Assembly: GCF_000422485.1 (NCBI RefSeq)
Contig: NZ_KE383854.1
Span: 133,964 to 178,491, forward strand
Direction of reading: 5' to 3'
From: Paenibacillus pasadenensis DSM 19293
Lineage (GTDB): Bacteria; Bacillota; Bacilli; Paenibacillales; Paenibacillaceae
Length of the DNA: 44,528 nt
Below, piece by piece: positions 1 through 9,178 of the stretch (within the stretch, counting starts at the first letter, position 1; each line of letters begins with the position of its first letter). Under the pieces are notes generated by a model that saw only the letters and a list, made by a program, of their open reading frames with translations, did not search any database and was not told where the DNA came from. Both the position numbers and the translations under genes were made by a program.

Positions 1-45
1 CCCTGCGCCTGCCGCTCCGCCTGCCGCTCCGCCTGCCGCTCCGCG
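1..45. repeat. 12-bp simple tandem repeat
   Basis: A 12-bp unit (CCTGCCGCTCCG) is repeated about three times just downstream of the response-regulator stop codon. It is cut by the window edge, so its true length is unknown. No function is apparent. Confidence 0.75.
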
Positions 46-51
46 CCCCGC

Positions 52-831
52 CTACCACCCGAGCCGCTGCTTCAGCTCCTTGAGATGGGTGCGGCTGACC
101 GGGACTTTGTCGCCGGAGCGCAGGATGAGCGTGCAGGTGGAGTGGAACCACGGCTGGATTTCCGCGATCGCGTCCACATGGACGAGGAACGCCCGATGCA
201 CGCGCGCGATCGGCGTGCCCTGCAGCTTCTGCTCGAACGCGACGAGCGGCTCGGCGCTGACGTAGGCTTTGCCGTCCGCGAGCGCGATGCGCGTCTTGCC
301 CTCCTCGGAGGCGAGGTAAAGGATGTCGCCGACCGGCAGCAGCATGATGCGCTCGTCGACGGCGACGGCGAGCTTGCCGGTGCGGCTCGGCGCCGAAGCT
401 CCCGGAGCTGCCGAGGCATGCGCCGCTCCGCCGCCGGCTGCGCTGCCGCCGCCCGGCTGCGAAGCCGCTTCGAGCCGCCGCGACAGCTTGTCGATCGTCT
501 GGCGGATGCGCTCCTCGTCGTACGGCTTGAGGATGTAGTCGGCCGCGTCCAGGTCGAACGCCTGGAGCGCATGCTCGTCATAAGCGGTCGCGAACACGAT
601 CGCGGGCGGCCGCTCCAGCCGCTGCAGCCGGCGGGCGACGTCGAGTCCGCTCGCCTCCGACAGCTGGATGTCGAGGAAGACGACGTCGGGCGCGGAGTCG
701 GCGATGCCGCGCAGCGCCTCCTCCGCCGTCTCGGCCTCGCCGACGATGTCGACCTTCCGCGTCCGCCGGAGCAGATAGGCCAGCTCGTCGCGCGCGAGCG
801 GCTCATCCTCGACGAGATAGACTTTCAACAT
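52..831 (-). CDS. LytTR-family response regulator (LytT/YehT type)
   Basis: This is a 259-residue cytoplasmic transcription regulator that would be phosphorylated by the LytS-type kinase encoded just upstream. The receiver domain (about residues 1-120) has the acidic pair in VEDE, the phospho-acceptor Asp in VVFLDIQL, the conserved Thr in FATAYDEH and Lys in ILKPYDEE. A Gly/Ala-rich linker (about 120-150) leads to a LytTR DNA-binding domain (about 150-259) with the typical segments HRAFLVHVDAI and KVPVSRTHLKELK. It overlaps the kinase gene by 29 bp, so the two are translationally coupled. LytTR regulators usually bind paired 9-bp direct repeats. No lrgAB-like target gene is in the window, so its regulon cannot be read here. 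Confidence 0.93.
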   Translation of the reverse strand: MLKVYLVEDEPLARDELAYLLRRTRKVDIVGEAETAEEALRGIADSAPDVVFLDIQLSEASGLDVARRLQRLERPPAIVFATAYDEHALQAFDLDAADYILKPYDEERIRQTIDKLSRRLEAASQPGGGSAAGGGAAHASAAPGASAPSRTGKLAVAVDERIMLLPVGDILYLASEEGKTRIALADGKAYVSAEPLVAFEQKLQGTPIARVHRAFLVHVDAIAEIQPWFHSTCTLILRSGDKVPVSRTHLKELKQRLGW

Positions 832-2608
832 AGGGCTCTCCTCCTGTCTGCGCCTGGGAGCGGACCGGCACGGCCAGCACGACGGTCGTGCCCTCGCCGG
901 GGCGGCTGATGATCTCGAACGACGCCTCTCCCTGATAGATTTCCTCGATGCGGGTGCGGATATTATGAAGCGCCGTGCCGGTGCCCGCTGCCGATTCGAC
1001 CGGCTCGCTGCCGATCGACGAGAGCCGCTCCGGCGCGATGCCGACGCCGTTGTCCTGCGTCTCCAGCCGCATCCGCTCGCCGTCTCGGACGGCGCGGACG
1101 GACACGCGGAACGGGCGCTTCCCCTTCAGCGCCGGGCCGAAGGCATGGCGGACGGCGTTCTCCACGAGCGGCTGCAGCGTGAACGGCGGCACGAGCACGG
1201 TTTCGAGCTCCGGATCGATGTCCAGCCGCACGTCGTAGCGGCCGGGGAAGCGGGCCTTTTCCAGCGTCAGATACGCCTCGACATGCTCCAGCTCGCTGCG
1301 CAGCGGGATGAGCATCTGCCGCGCGCCCTGCAGGTTGCTGCGGAAAAAGACGCCGAGCTGCAGCAGCAGCTTGCGCGCCGTCTCGGGCTCGGTGCGGACG
1401 AGCGCGGAGATCGTATTGATCGCGTTGAACAGGAAATGCGGATGCACCTGCGCCTGCAGCGCCTTGACCTCCGCGTCCTTGAGCAGGCGGCTGAGCCGCT
1501 CGGCCTCCGCGAGCTCCAGCTGGGTCGAGAACAGGCGGCTGAGCCCTTCGGCCAGCTCCTGCTCGACGAGGTCCATCTGCAGCGGATCGGTGAAATACAG
1601 CTTGAGCGTGCCGGCCGTCTGGCCGTGCACGCGCAGCGGCAGCACGATCGCGGCCCGCAGCGGGCAGCCCTCATGCTCGCAGGCGATCGCCTCGCGCGTC
1701 TTGGCCTTGAGCAGCGTCCCGTGCTCCAGCACGTTGCGGGTGAGCTGCGTCGACAGGCTCTGCAGCGGGATGTGATGGTCGGAGGCGGCGCCGGCGTGGG
1801 CGAGCACCGTCTCGCGGTCGGTGATGGAGATCGCGTCGGCCGTCGTCTCGCGCAGCATGATGGCGGCGACCTCGCGCGAGGAGCGGACGTTCAGCCCCTG
1901 GCGGAAATACGGCAGCGTCAGGTCGGCGATATGCAGCGCCTTGTACGTCTGCAGCGCGCTCGTGCGCTCGCCCTCCTGCAGGATCGACTGGATGAACAGC
2001 ATGAACAGCAGCGTGCCGAAGCCGTTGATGACGATCATCGGCAGCGCGATCACCTCGACGAGCTGCAGCGCCGTATCGAGAGGCCGCGCGAACAGCAGGA
2101 TCAGTCCCATCTGAATGCACTCCATGACGATGCCGATGACGACGGCCCAGCCGGTCATGCGCTTGCCGGCGCGCCGCAGCCGCGGCCCGAGCAGGCCGGT
2201 GACGATGCCGGCGAAGATCGTGGAGAAGCCGCAGGCATAAGCGGTGAAGCCGCCGAGCGACATCCGGTGCAGGCCGGCGACGAGGCCGGCGCCGAGGCCG
2301 ACGAGCGGCCCCCCGAGCAGGCCGCCGAGCGCGACGCCGAGCACGCGCGTATTGGCGATCGCGCTGTCCGCGTCGACGGCGGTCTGCCACGGCTCGGTGG
2401 CGACGAGGCCGCCGCTGATCTTGATGCCGGTATAGTTGCTGACGATGCCGAACACGCCGAAGATGGCGATGAGCAGCAGCTTGTCCTTGAGCCGATGCTC
2501 GTGGCGGATGATCTGGCGGAACGACTTCATGCGCGAGAGCAGGAAGACGATGATGAGCAGCAGGCCGACGCGCTCCAGCATGAGCGGCAGCAGATGGACC
2601 ACGGGCAT
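803..2608 (-). CDS. LytS-family sensor histidine kinase
   Basis: A 601-residue membrane histidine kinase. The N-terminal 200 residues hold several hydrophobic segments typical of the 5TM-LYT sensor, including the Gly-rich GPLVGLGAGLVAGLHRM. A GAF-like region follows (about 215-355). The His_kinase segment has HPHFLFNAIN near residue 390, and the ATPase has NAVRHAF, DNGVGI (near 520) and GTGTALHNIRTRI. LytS/BtsS-type kinases are known to sense extracellular pyruvate or membrane state; the ligand here is unknown. The ATG at 2608 almost touches the ribosome site GAGGGA (2609-2614). The GTG two codons later (2602) is 6 nt away and may be the real start. It pairs with the overlapping response regulator. 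Confidence 0.93.
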   Translation of the reverse strand: MPVVHLLPLMLERVGLLLIIVFLLSRMKSFRQIIRHEHRLKDKLLLIAIFGVFGIVSNYTGIKISGGLVATEPWQTAVDADSAIANTRVLGVALGGLLGGPLVGLGAGLVAGLHRMSLGGFTAYACGFSTIFAGIVTGLLGPRLRRAGKRMTGWAVVIGIVMECIQMGLILLFARPLDTALQLVEVIALPMIVINGFGTLLFMLFIQSILQEGERTSALQTYKALHIADLTLPYFRQGLNVRSSREVAAIMLRETTADAISITDRETVLAHAGAASDHHIPLQSLSTQLTRNVLEHGTLLKAKTREAIACEHEGCPLRAAIVLPLRVHGQTAGTLKLYFTDPLQMDLVEQELAEGLSRLFSTQLELAEAERLSRLLKDAEVKALQAQVHPHFLFNAINTISALVRTEPETARKLLLQLGVFFRSNLQGARQMLIPLRSELEHVEAYLTLEKARFPGRYDVRLDIDPELETVLVPPFTLQPLVENAVRHAFGPALKGKRPFRVSVRAVRDGERMRLETQDNGVGIAPERLSSIGSEPVESAAGTGTALHNIRTRIEEIYQGEASFEIISRPGEGTTVVLAVPVRSQAQTGGEPYVESLSRRG

Positions 2609-2641
2609 TCCCTCGCTTTTATGGATCGGGTTCTGCGACTG

Positions 2642-2647
2642 ATTATA
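2642..2647 (-). promoter_or_regulatory. possible -10 box of the lytS/lytT operon
   Basis: TATAAT on the minus strand, about 35 nt upstream of the kinase start. No convincing -35 box lies 16-18 bp further upstream, so this is tentative. Confidence 0.35.
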
Positions 2648-2838
2648 CCCTAAAAAGCCCAGCCTGCGGCGGGACCCCTCGGGCGAGAAAGCTGGAGTTT
2701 CAAGTCATCTTCCATTAAAATGGAATCAGACCAGAAATTGCATGACATCCGCGCCGGCTTGCCGCAGCTTTTGCGGCGGCCGGCCGCCGACTTCCGCCTG
2801 GCCGATACGCCGTCCGACTTTGCAAAGGAGGCATTTCC

Positions 2839-3105
2839 ATGGCTTACAATCCGTTTGAGGACAAGTCGCTCCATCTTACCGTGCCGCCGTCCATGCCCGA
2901 GGAGCTGAAGGACCGCGAGCCGTTCAATGACGTCATCCGCCACGGCCATATTGTCACCGGCTTCCGCATAAGCCGCTCGCTGCGGCATCTTCCGGCTTGG
3001 CTGAATCGGCCGCTGCGCCTGCTGATCGCGGCCCATGTGCTGGTTTTCCTCGGGTCGGTCCTTCACGAATCCGTCGCGCTGGCGTTGGAATTGCTGCCGT
3101 TCTGA
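2839..3105 (+). CDS. hypothetical protein, 88 aa
   Basis: I do not recognise this protein. It has a strong ribosome site (AAAGGAGG, 2825-2832) 6 nt before its ATG. The first 55 residues are polar and proline-containing. The C-terminal third (LRLLIAAHVLVFLGSVLHESVALALELL) is hydrophobic enough for one membrane segment. This suggests a small protein anchored by its C-terminus or peripherally to the membrane. It stands alone between the divergent lytS gene and the next small gene. A dyad, TTCCATT-AA-AATGGAA, lies at 2709-2724 in its upstream region. Confidence 0.7.
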   Translation: MAYNPFEDKSLHLTVPPSMPEELKDREPFNDVIRHGHIVTGFRISRSLRHLPAWLNRPLRLLIAAHVLVFLGSVLHESVALALELLPF

Positions 3106-3189
3106 GCGTTATTTTCTCCGATGCTGCTAATTTCTTGCCCATATGGGTAAAAGAAGGGAATAGGAAATCCGAAGCGGAGGTCGGTGAAG

Positions 3190-3468
3190 ATGAACGAATA
3201 CCGATTGTTGGACGGAAGCCTGCTCATGACCGACGGCAAGCTGCTGCTGCTCAAGCGCCCCGGCAGGGAGCCGGAGCCGGCAACGGCGGAGGAGGCGCTG
3301 CCCGAGCTGCTGGAGCTGCTGGAAGCCCAGCGCGTCAGCAAGGTGGCGCGGCTGCAGATGGAGATCGCCCAGGCGCTGGACGAGTCGATGAAGCTTGGCG
3401 CCGAATCGGCGGCCAAGATCGTCATCGACGCCTACCGTCCGGTGCTGGACGAGCGGACGACGCAATAA
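3190..3468 (+). CDS. hypothetical protein, about 92 aa
   Basis: An unrecognised small soluble protein. A GTG at 3184 is only 3 nt from the GGAGG ribosome site (3176-3180), so the ATG at 3190 (spacing 9) is preferred. The sequence starts NEYRLLDGSLLMTDGKLLLLKRP and then becomes helical and charged (EEALPELLELLEAQRVSKVARLQMEIAQALDESMKL), consistent with a small helical or coiled-coil protein. No membrane segment or cysteine is present. A strong terminator follows directly. Confidence 0.65.
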   Translation: MNEYRLLDGSLLMTDGKLLLLKRPGREPEPATAEEALPELLELLEAQRVSKVARLQMEIAQALDESMKLGAESAAKIVIDAYRPVLDERTTQ

Positions 3469-3471
3469 GCC

Positions 3472-3516
3472 AAAAAGGACGAAGGCCGGGCTCCTGCTCG
3501 GCTTCGTCCTTTTTTT
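3472..3516 (+). terminator. rho-independent terminator
   Basis: Arms AAAAAGGACGAAG-CCG and CGG-CTTCGTCC surround a short loop and are followed by seven Ts. It ends the small hypothetical gene. Confidence 0.85.
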
Positions 3517-3613
3517 GATATGGAATCAAGTCTATCTGCGCTGGCTGCCGAAAAATCGCTAAAATAGGGGATGAAGACGAGCCCGGGAGGGGAGCGAGCA
3601 CGGCAAGCCTTGG

Positions 3614-4054
3614 TTAGGCTTGCTGTTCTTGGCCTTCCGCATAGGCGGCTGCGGCCGCGGCAGGATCGTAGAACATGATCTCGATCAGATGGCCGTCGAG
3701 GTCCTCGATGCTGCGGGAGTACATGAATCCCATGTCCTGCGGATCGGCCGCCTCGGCCGCGCCGGCAGAGAGCGCCTTGCCGATCAGCTCGTCTACCTGC
3801 TCGCGGCTGTCGGCGGAGAGGGCGAGGATGAGCTCGCTCGTGCGCGCGTCGGCGATGTCCTTGCGGATGAACTTTTTGTAGAACGGGTGGATCAGCAGCA
3901 TGAGGAACGTGTTCTCGTTGAGGATGACGCAGGCGCCCTCGTCGTTCGTCATCTGCTCGTTGAACTCCAGTCCAAGCGAGCGGTAGAATGCTGTGGAGCG
4001 CTCCATGTCCTGCACGGGCAGGTTGATGAAGGTCATTTTCGGCGCGTAAGCCAT
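3614..4054 (-). CDS. VOC/glyoxalase-superfamily protein
   Basis: A 146-residue cytoplasmic protein with the paired beta-alpha-beta-beta-beta layout of the vicinal oxygen chelate fold. The start MTFINLPVQDMERSTAFYRSLGLEFN is the usual first module. The end SRSIEDLDGHLIEIMFYDP is the second, with the family's Asp-Gly-His and Glu. The family includes glyoxalases, extradiol dioxygenases and antibiotic-binding proteins, so the substrate cannot be inferred. Ribosome site AAAGGAGAG precedes the ATG. The C-terminus is a short Ala/Gln tail. It is divergent from cutC. Confidence 0.85.
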   Translation of the reverse strand: MAYAPKMTFINLPVQDMERSTAFYRSLGLEFNEQMTNDEGACVILNENTFLMLLIHPFYKKFIRKDIADARTSELILALSADSREQVDELIGKALSAGAAEAADPQDMGFMYSRSIEDLDGHLIEIMFYDPAAAAAAYAEGQEQQA

Positions 4055-4193
4055 GTTCGATCTCTCCTTTAATCAGGCGGATTCGGGGATGAGCCTATTG
4101 TAGCCCTTCCGCCGAGGGGCCGTTTCTTCTGGATCGCCATGATGGGCAAAAAAAGACGAAAAGCGACGAGTCGCGAAAAGGGAGATGCGCAAA

Positions 4194-4937
4194 ATGAAGC
4201 TGGAAATCATCGCGACGAGGCCGGAGGACGCGCTGGCCGCCGAGCGCGGCGGAGCGGACCGGATCGAGCTCGTCAGCGGCATGCTCGAAGGCGGGCTGAC
4301 GCCGAGCATCGGGCTGGCCGAGGCGGTGGCGGAGCGGGCGTCGATCCCGGTGAACGTCATGATCCGGCCGCATAGCCTGAGCTTCCGCTACGACCGGGAA
4401 GAGCTTGCGGTGATGCGCGCGGACATCCGCGCCATCCGGCGCACGCGCGCGGCGGGCATCGTGCTCGGCGCGCTGACGGCCGAGCGGACCGTCGACGCGG
4501 CGGCGCTGGAGCTGCTGCTCGGGGAAGCCGAGCATCTGAGCGTGACGTTCCATCGCGCGTTCGACGAGGCGCGCGACCTGGAGGAAGCGCTGGCGGCGCT
4601 CGCCCGCTACCCGCAGATCGACCGCATCCTGACGTCGGGCGGCCGCCGGACCGCGCCGGAGGCGGCGCCGGAGCTGCGCCGGCTCGTGCAGGCCGCGGCG
4701 GGCACGGGCATCGAGATTCTCGCCGGCAGCGGCATCCGGGCCGTCGGATTGGCGGAGCTCGTCCGCGAGACGGGCATCCGGGAGGTGCATGCGGGATCGT
4801 CCGTCCGCGTCGACGGGCATCCGCTGCGGCAGGTTTTGCCGGAGCGGGTGCGCGAGCTGCGGGACATTCTCGGCCGGCTGGAGGCGGAGAGGGCAGCCGC
4901 AGGCGGGAGCGGCGGCCAGCCGCCGCTCCGAAGCTGA
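4194..4937 (+). CDS. cutC: copper homeostasis protein CutC
   Basis: About 247 residues of a TIM-barrel protein of the CutC family. The opening KLEIIATRPEDALAAERGGADRIELV, the NVMIRPH strand, the FHRAFDE segment and the RILTSGG loop are hallmark features. CutC was named for copper tolerance in Escherichia coli, but its biochemical role is unsettled. The ATG at 4185 overlaps the ribosome site (AAAGGGAG, 4177-4184), so the ATG at 4194 is preferred. The last 20 residues are a Gly/Ala-rich extension. No copper transporter or chaperone gene is adjacent. Confidence 0.9.
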   Translation: MKLEIIATRPEDALAAERGGADRIELVSGMLEGGLTPSIGLAEAVAERASIPVNVMIRPHSLSFRYDREELAVMRADIRAIRRTRAAGIVLGALTAERTVDAAALELLLGEAEHLSVTFHRAFDEARDLEEALAALARYPQIDRILTSGGRRTAPEAAPELRRLVQAAAGTGIEILAGSGIRAVGLAELVRETGIREVHAGSSVRVDGHPLRQVLPERVRELRDILGRLEAERAAAGGSGGQPPLRS

Positions 4938-5016
4938 CGCGGCCGCGGCAGAGATCGTGCGCGCGCGGAAAAGGAAGGGCGAAAAGCCCTTCCCCGCCGC
5001 TGTCGAAGCGTGACTG

Positions 5017-5052
5017 GAAGATCAGGACGAATTTCCTGATCTTCTTTTTTTT
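5017..5052 (+). terminator. rho-independent terminator after cutC
   Basis: Perfect 10-bp arms GAAGATCAGG / CCTGATCTTC with an 8-nt loop and an eight-T tail. Confidence 0.92.
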
Positions 5053-5152
5053 ACAAATTTTCAACCCTCGAGAACCGATGTGCATGCTACGATAGGGCCA
5101 CAGTCCGCCGGGAAGGCGGCTGATTCGCAGCAGATCTCGGAGGAGGATCCGG

Positions 5153-8100
5153 ATGAAGGACAAGCACCCGTCCCGCAGCTGGGGCAAAAGATGGATGAGC
5201 GCGCTGCTCGCGGCAGCCGTCGCGCTGCCTGCGGCGCCGCTCGCCTGGGGAGGCAGCGTCGCCCATGCCGAAGGACCCGCCGACCCGGCGCCGTTCATCA
5301 AGGCCAAGGTCGTCAACCACAATGCCGGCAAGAAGATCCTGTTCGACAACGCGCACGGCAATACGGCCGGAGCGGCCGATTGGGTCATCGACGGCGGCTT
5401 CTCGGACTTCGGCAACGCGCTCGCGCAGAACGGCTACGATGTGCAGGAGCTGCGCAAGTCCGGCCCGATCGCGCTGGCGGACCTGCAGCCGTACGACGTG
5501 TTCGTGACGGCGGAGGCGCAAGTGCCGCTGAAGGCGAGCGAGCAGGCGGCGCTGGCCGCGTACGTGGACGGGGGCGGCAGCGTCTTTTTCATCGGGGACC
5601 ACTACAACGCCGACCGCAACAAGAACCGCTGGGACGGCAGCGAGGTGTACAACGGCTACCGCCGCGGGGCGTGGAGCAATCCGGCCAAAGGGATGAGCGC
5701 CGAGGAAGCCGCGTCCGCCGCGATGCAGGGCGTCGTCAGCTCCGACTGGCTGGCCGAGCAGTTCGGCATCCGCTTCCGCTACAATGCGCTCGGCGACCTG
5801 AACGCGAACGTCATCGTGCCTCCGGCGCAGTCCTTCGGCATCACGCAGGGCGTGGGAGCGGTCGCGATGCATGCCGGCTCCACGCTCGCGATCGTCGACC
5901 CGGCCAAGGCCAAGGGCATCGTCTACGTGCCGAAGACGAACCAGAAATGGGGCAGCGCCGTCGACCAGGGCGTCTACAACGGCGGCGGCGTCGAGGAAGG
6001 CCCGTACGTCGCCGTTTCCAAGAAGGGCGCGGGCAAGGCGGCGTTCATCGGCGACTCCTCGCCGGTCGAGGACGCGACGCCGAAGTACCTGCGGGAGGAG
6101 ACGGGCGCGCGCAAGACGACGTATGACGGCTTCAAGGAGCAGGACGACGGCCGGCTGCTCGTCAACCTGATCGACTGGCTGTCCGTGGACGAAAGCTACA
6201 CGAGCTTCGCCCAGGTGGACGGGCTGCAGCTCGACTCGCCGACGCTGCTGCTCGCGATGGAGAATCCGGCCGCGTCGACCGAGCCGCAGGCCGAGCCTTG
6301 GGCCGCGCCGAGCGCCGGCTACAAATGGTACGACCCGGCGACGTTCAAGGCCGGCTCCTACGGCTATGTCGGCGGCTCGACGCCAAGCCCGAGCGCTTCG
6401 CCGACGGCGTCGCCGAGCGGCACCCCGACGCCGACAAGCTCGCCGACGCCGGCTCCGGGCACGGTCGGCTACGGCTTCGAGGCGCAGGCCGTGCTGCCGA
6501 ACTCCGGCGCCGAGTTCCCGCTGCGCATCACGGCGAGCGGCCTGACGCCGGGACAGACGGTGTCCGGGTACAGCTTCGGCGTGTACACGACAGCGAACGG
6601 CACGCAGATCGCCCAGGTGCAGAATGCCGACGGCAGCTGGCCGAGCGCTTATGCGTACAGCGCGGCGTTCAGCCTGCAGGCGGACAGCGCGGGCTATGCG
6701 TCCAAGGAGCTGACCGTGCGGCTGAAGCCCGGCTCCAGCGGCGCGGCCAACATGCGGCTGCGGCTGAACGGCACGAACCTCAAGACCTCCCCGGCGACGC
6801 TGGGCGACGTGCCGGCGGAGCCGCTGCCGACGCCGACGCCGACAGCAACGCCGCCGGCCAGCCCGAGCGCGACGCCAACGGCGACGCCGACGCCGAGCGC
6901 GACGCCGGAGCCGACGGCAACGCCGACGGCCAGCCCGGGCGCGACGCCGAGCGTCAGCCCAAGCCCGACGCCGGCGCTGTCGATTGCCGCGGCGCGGGCG
7001 CTGCCTGCCGGCACGACCGTGACGCTGACCGGGACGGCGCTGCATGAGCCGGGCATCTACGGCGGCGGCGAGTCGTTCTACCTGCAGGACGAGAGCGGCG
7101 GCATCTACGTCTTCCAAAGCGCGCCCGGCGTCAAGGCCGGCGACCGCGTGACGCTGACCGGCCGGCTCGCCGTCTACAACACCGAGCTGGAGCTGACCGA
7201 CCTGAGCGCGCTCAGCGTCGTCGGCGGCGGAGCGCCGCCGGCGGCCGCCGATGCCGCCGGCGTCTCGGACGCCAATCAAGGCATGCTCGTCTCGATCGGC
7301 GAGGCGGTCATCTCGAATCTCGCCGATGCGGCTCCGAGCGGATCGTTCGAGTTCGATGCGACGACCGATGCCGGCACCAAGACCCGTATCCGCGTCGACG
7401 TCCGCACTGGCCTGAGCCGGAGCGAGTTCGGCTACGGCAACGGCGACCGCGTCGTGCTGCAGGGCATCGCCTCGATCTTCAAGGGAACCTATCAGCTCAA
7501 GCCGCGCGGACTGGAGGATATCGCCGCCCCGGCAGACCGCATCGCGCCTACGACCGTGCTGACGCTCTCCAGCGAGCCCAATGCGGCAGGCTGGCATCGC
7601 GAGCCGGTCGAATTCTCCCTGGCTGCGACGGATGACCGGGCCGGCGAGCTGGCGACCTTCTACACGCTGAACGGCGGGGAGCCGATCCGCTATGCGGGAC
7701 CGGCGTCCGTCGAAAGCGAGGGCGAGACGACGATCCGTTACTACTCCGTCGATGCGGCTGGCAACCGCGAGGCGGTCAAAACCGCCGTCGTGCGCCTCGA
7801 CCGCACCGTGCCGACCGTCCAGCTGACGCAGTCCGGCGCTCCGGTGACGGACGCTGGCTTTACGGACGAGCTGCGCTTCGAGCTCGCCGCCTCCGACGCG
7901 ATCTCCGGCATCGCGGCGAGCGAGCTGCTGCTGGACGGACTGCCGATCGAGAGCGGCAGCTCGCGGCTCGCGGCCGATCTTGGACTCGGCAGCCACACGA
8001 TCCGTTATGTCGTGACCGATCTTGCGGGCAACGTCGCGGAGCAGACGACGGCATTCCAGGTGCGGGCGCAAGCGGGCGGCGCGTCCGGAGCTCCGGGCGT

Positions 8101-8665
8101 GCCGGTGCTGAGCGACGACAGCGGCCACAAGAACGGGCTGCGGGACGGCCAGTATGCCGTGACGATGAATTTGTGGTGGGGCGAGAACGGCTCCATTTTC
8201 CGACTCTATGAAAACGGGATGCTCGTCCGCGCCGAGGTGCTGGCGGACCGCACGCCGGCCGCCCAATCGGTCCGCACCGAGTTCAGCGGCAAGAAAAACG
8301 GCGTCTACGTCTACACGGCCGAGCTGATCAATCCGCATGGCGTCACGAAAAGCGCGCAGCTCCGCGTCGCCGTGACCGACGCCAATCCGGGCAAGCCGTC
8401 CGTGTCGCACAACAACTGGGACGGAGACGGCAGCTACCGCATCTCGGCCAACCTGTGGTGGGGCACGAACGCGACGGAGTACCGGCTGTACGAAAACGGC
8501 ACGCTCATCGACGTCCAGGCGCTGAGCGCGTCGACGCCGAGCGCGCAAGCCGCGTTCACGGACCTTGCTGGCCGTGCGCCCGGCGTCTACAGCTATCGCG
8601 TCGAGCTCGTCAACGCCGCCGGCGTCACGTCGAGCGACACGATCCAGGTCGTCGTCAGCCGCTGA
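5153..8665 (+). CDS. large secreted multidomain protein (GATase-like, OB-fold and Ig-like modules)
   Basis: A 1170-residue exported protein. A Sec signal peptide ends near AHA-EG (about residue 40). Residues 45-345 form a ThuA/IFT52-like glutamine-amidotransferase fold (KKILFDNAHGN, YDVFVTAEAQ, GGSVFFIGDHYN). A Ser/Thr/Pro linker (about 405-435) leads to a beta-rich domain and a second such linker (about 555-607). Residues 607-790 resemble the OB-fold module of YhcR-type extracellular nucleases. Two Ig-like modules follow (about 798-980), then two copies of a Trp-rich module (NLWWGENGS..RLYENG and NLWWGTNAT..RLYENG) seen at the ends of Paenibacillus chitinases and glycosidases. No catalytic nuclease domain is visible. 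The role is probably binding or modifying an extracellular polymer. GGAGGAGG precedes the ATG. Confidence 0.85.
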   Translation: MKDKHPSRSWGKRWMSALLAAAVALPAAPLAWGGSVAHAEGPADPAPFIKAKVVNHNAGKKILFDNAHGNTAGAADWVIDGGFSDFGNALAQNGYDVQELRKSGPIALADLQPYDVFVTAEAQVPLKASEQAALAAYVDGGGSVFFIGDHYNADRNKNRWDGSEVYNGYRRGAWSNPAKGMSAEEAASAAMQGVVSSDWLAEQFGIRFRYNALGDLNANVIVPPAQSFGITQGVGAVAMHAGSTLAIVDPAKAKGIVYVPKTNQKWGSAVDQGVYNGGGVEEGPYVAVSKKGAGKAAFIGDSSPVEDATPKYLREETGARKTTYDGFKEQDDGRLLVNLIDWLSVDESYTSFAQVDGLQLDSPTLLLAMENPAASTEPQAEPWAAPSAGYKWYDPATFKAGSYGYVGGSTPSPSASPTASPSGTPTPTSSPTPAPGTVGYGFEAQAVLPNSGAEFPLRITASGLTPGQTVSGYSFGVYTTANGTQIAQVQNADGSWPSAYAYSAAFSLQADSAGYASKELTVRLKPGSSGAANMRLRLNGTNLKTSPATLGDVPAEPLPTPTPTATPPASPSATPTATPTPSATPEPTATPTASPGATPSVSPSPTPALSIAAARALPAGTTVTLTGTALHEPGIYGGGESFYLQDESGGIYVFQSAPGVKAGDRVTLTGRLAVYNTELELTDLSALSVVGGGAPPAAADAAGVSDANQGMLVSIGEAVISNLADAAPSGSFEFDATTDAGTKTRIRVDVRTGLSRSEFGYGNGDRVVLQGIASIFKGTYQLKPRGLEDIAAPADRIAPTTVLTLSSEPNAAGWHREPVEFSLAATDDRAGELATFYTLNGGEPIRYAGPASVESEGETTIRYYSVDAAGNREAVKTAVVRLDRTVPTVQLTQSGAPVTDAGFTDELRFELAASDAISGIAASELLLDGLPIESGSSRLAADLGLGSHTIRYVVTDLAGNVAEQTTAFQVRAQAGGASGAPGVPVLSDDSGHKNGLRDGQYAVTMNLWWGENGSIFRLYENGMLVRAEVLADRTPAAQSVRTEFSGKKNGVYVYTAELINPHGVTKSAQLRVAVTDANPGKPSVSHNNWDGDGSYRISANLWWGTNATEYRLYENGTLIDVQALSASTPSAQAAFTDLAGRAPGVYSYRVELVNAAGVTSSDTIQVVVSR

Positions 8666-8740
8666 CGCTGAAGCTGAAGCGTGGAGACGCGCAGCGCTTG
8701 TGGGTCTTCTCCGCGGGGAGCGAAGCCTGAGAGGAGCGAG

Positions 8741-8813
8741 CTCTGAGCGAAGCAGATCCTAGAGGGCGGATCCTGATAGGCGGATTCCGAGAGAAGCGGA
8801 TCTTAATGAGCGG
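8741..8813. repeat. degenerate 14-16 bp repeats
   Basis: Successive segments beginning CGGATCC, CGGATTCC and CGGATCT recur at 14-16 bp steps downstream of the large secreted-protein gene. Copies are imperfect. The rest of 8666-8889 holds no gene that I can support. Confidence 0.45.
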
Positions 8814-8889
8814 AAGGGGCGAACCCTGTGAGGCGCGGCCTTGCGGGAAGCATGACCTCGGGTTGAAATGCGCATCGGTATCCCAGCAG

Positions 8890-9042
8890 AGCGCCACAGC
8901 GAAGGAAGCGGGCTCCTTAACGGCAAAAATGGCGTTAGGAAGCGCCACAGCGAAGGAAGCGAGCTCCTTAACGGCAAAAATGGCGTTAGGACGCGCCGCA
9001 ACGAAGAAAGCGAGCTCCTAAACGGCAAAAATGGCGTTAGGA
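8890..9042. repeat. 51-bp tandem array A (three units)
   Basis: Three units start at 8890, 8941 and 8992, exactly 51 bp apart. Each contains an imperfect hairpin, TCCT(T)AACGGC-AAAAAT-GGCGTTAGGA. Units differ at only a few positions. It lies in the 3' flank of the large secreted-protein gene, just before a strong terminator. Confidence 0.9.
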
Positions 9043-9089
9043 CGCGCCAGCAGCCGGCGCCGGGGCAGCCCTAAGAGTTCTTGCTCCTT

Positions 9090-9134
9090 AAAAAAAGCAA
9101 AAACCGGCTGTCGCAGCCGGTTTTTGCTTTTTTT
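9090..9134. terminator. bidirectional rho-independent terminator
   Basis: Arms AAGCAAAAACCGGCT and AGCCGGTTTTTGCTT with a 5-nt loop, preceded by As and followed by Ts. It serves both convergent genes (the secreted protein ending at 8665 and the minus-strand gene ending at 9364). Confidence 0.93.
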
Positions 9135-9178
9135 AGTTTCTTGAATCTGGAAGGAGGCACAAGTGGGCGGCGCCGCGC

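Noticed and set aside
5087-8548. Antisense reading frame of 1153 codons opposite the large secreted protein
   Set aside because: It is rich in Arg, Ala and Gly, has no domain, and mirrors a GC-rich gene with a signal peptide and clear modules. It is a composition artefact.
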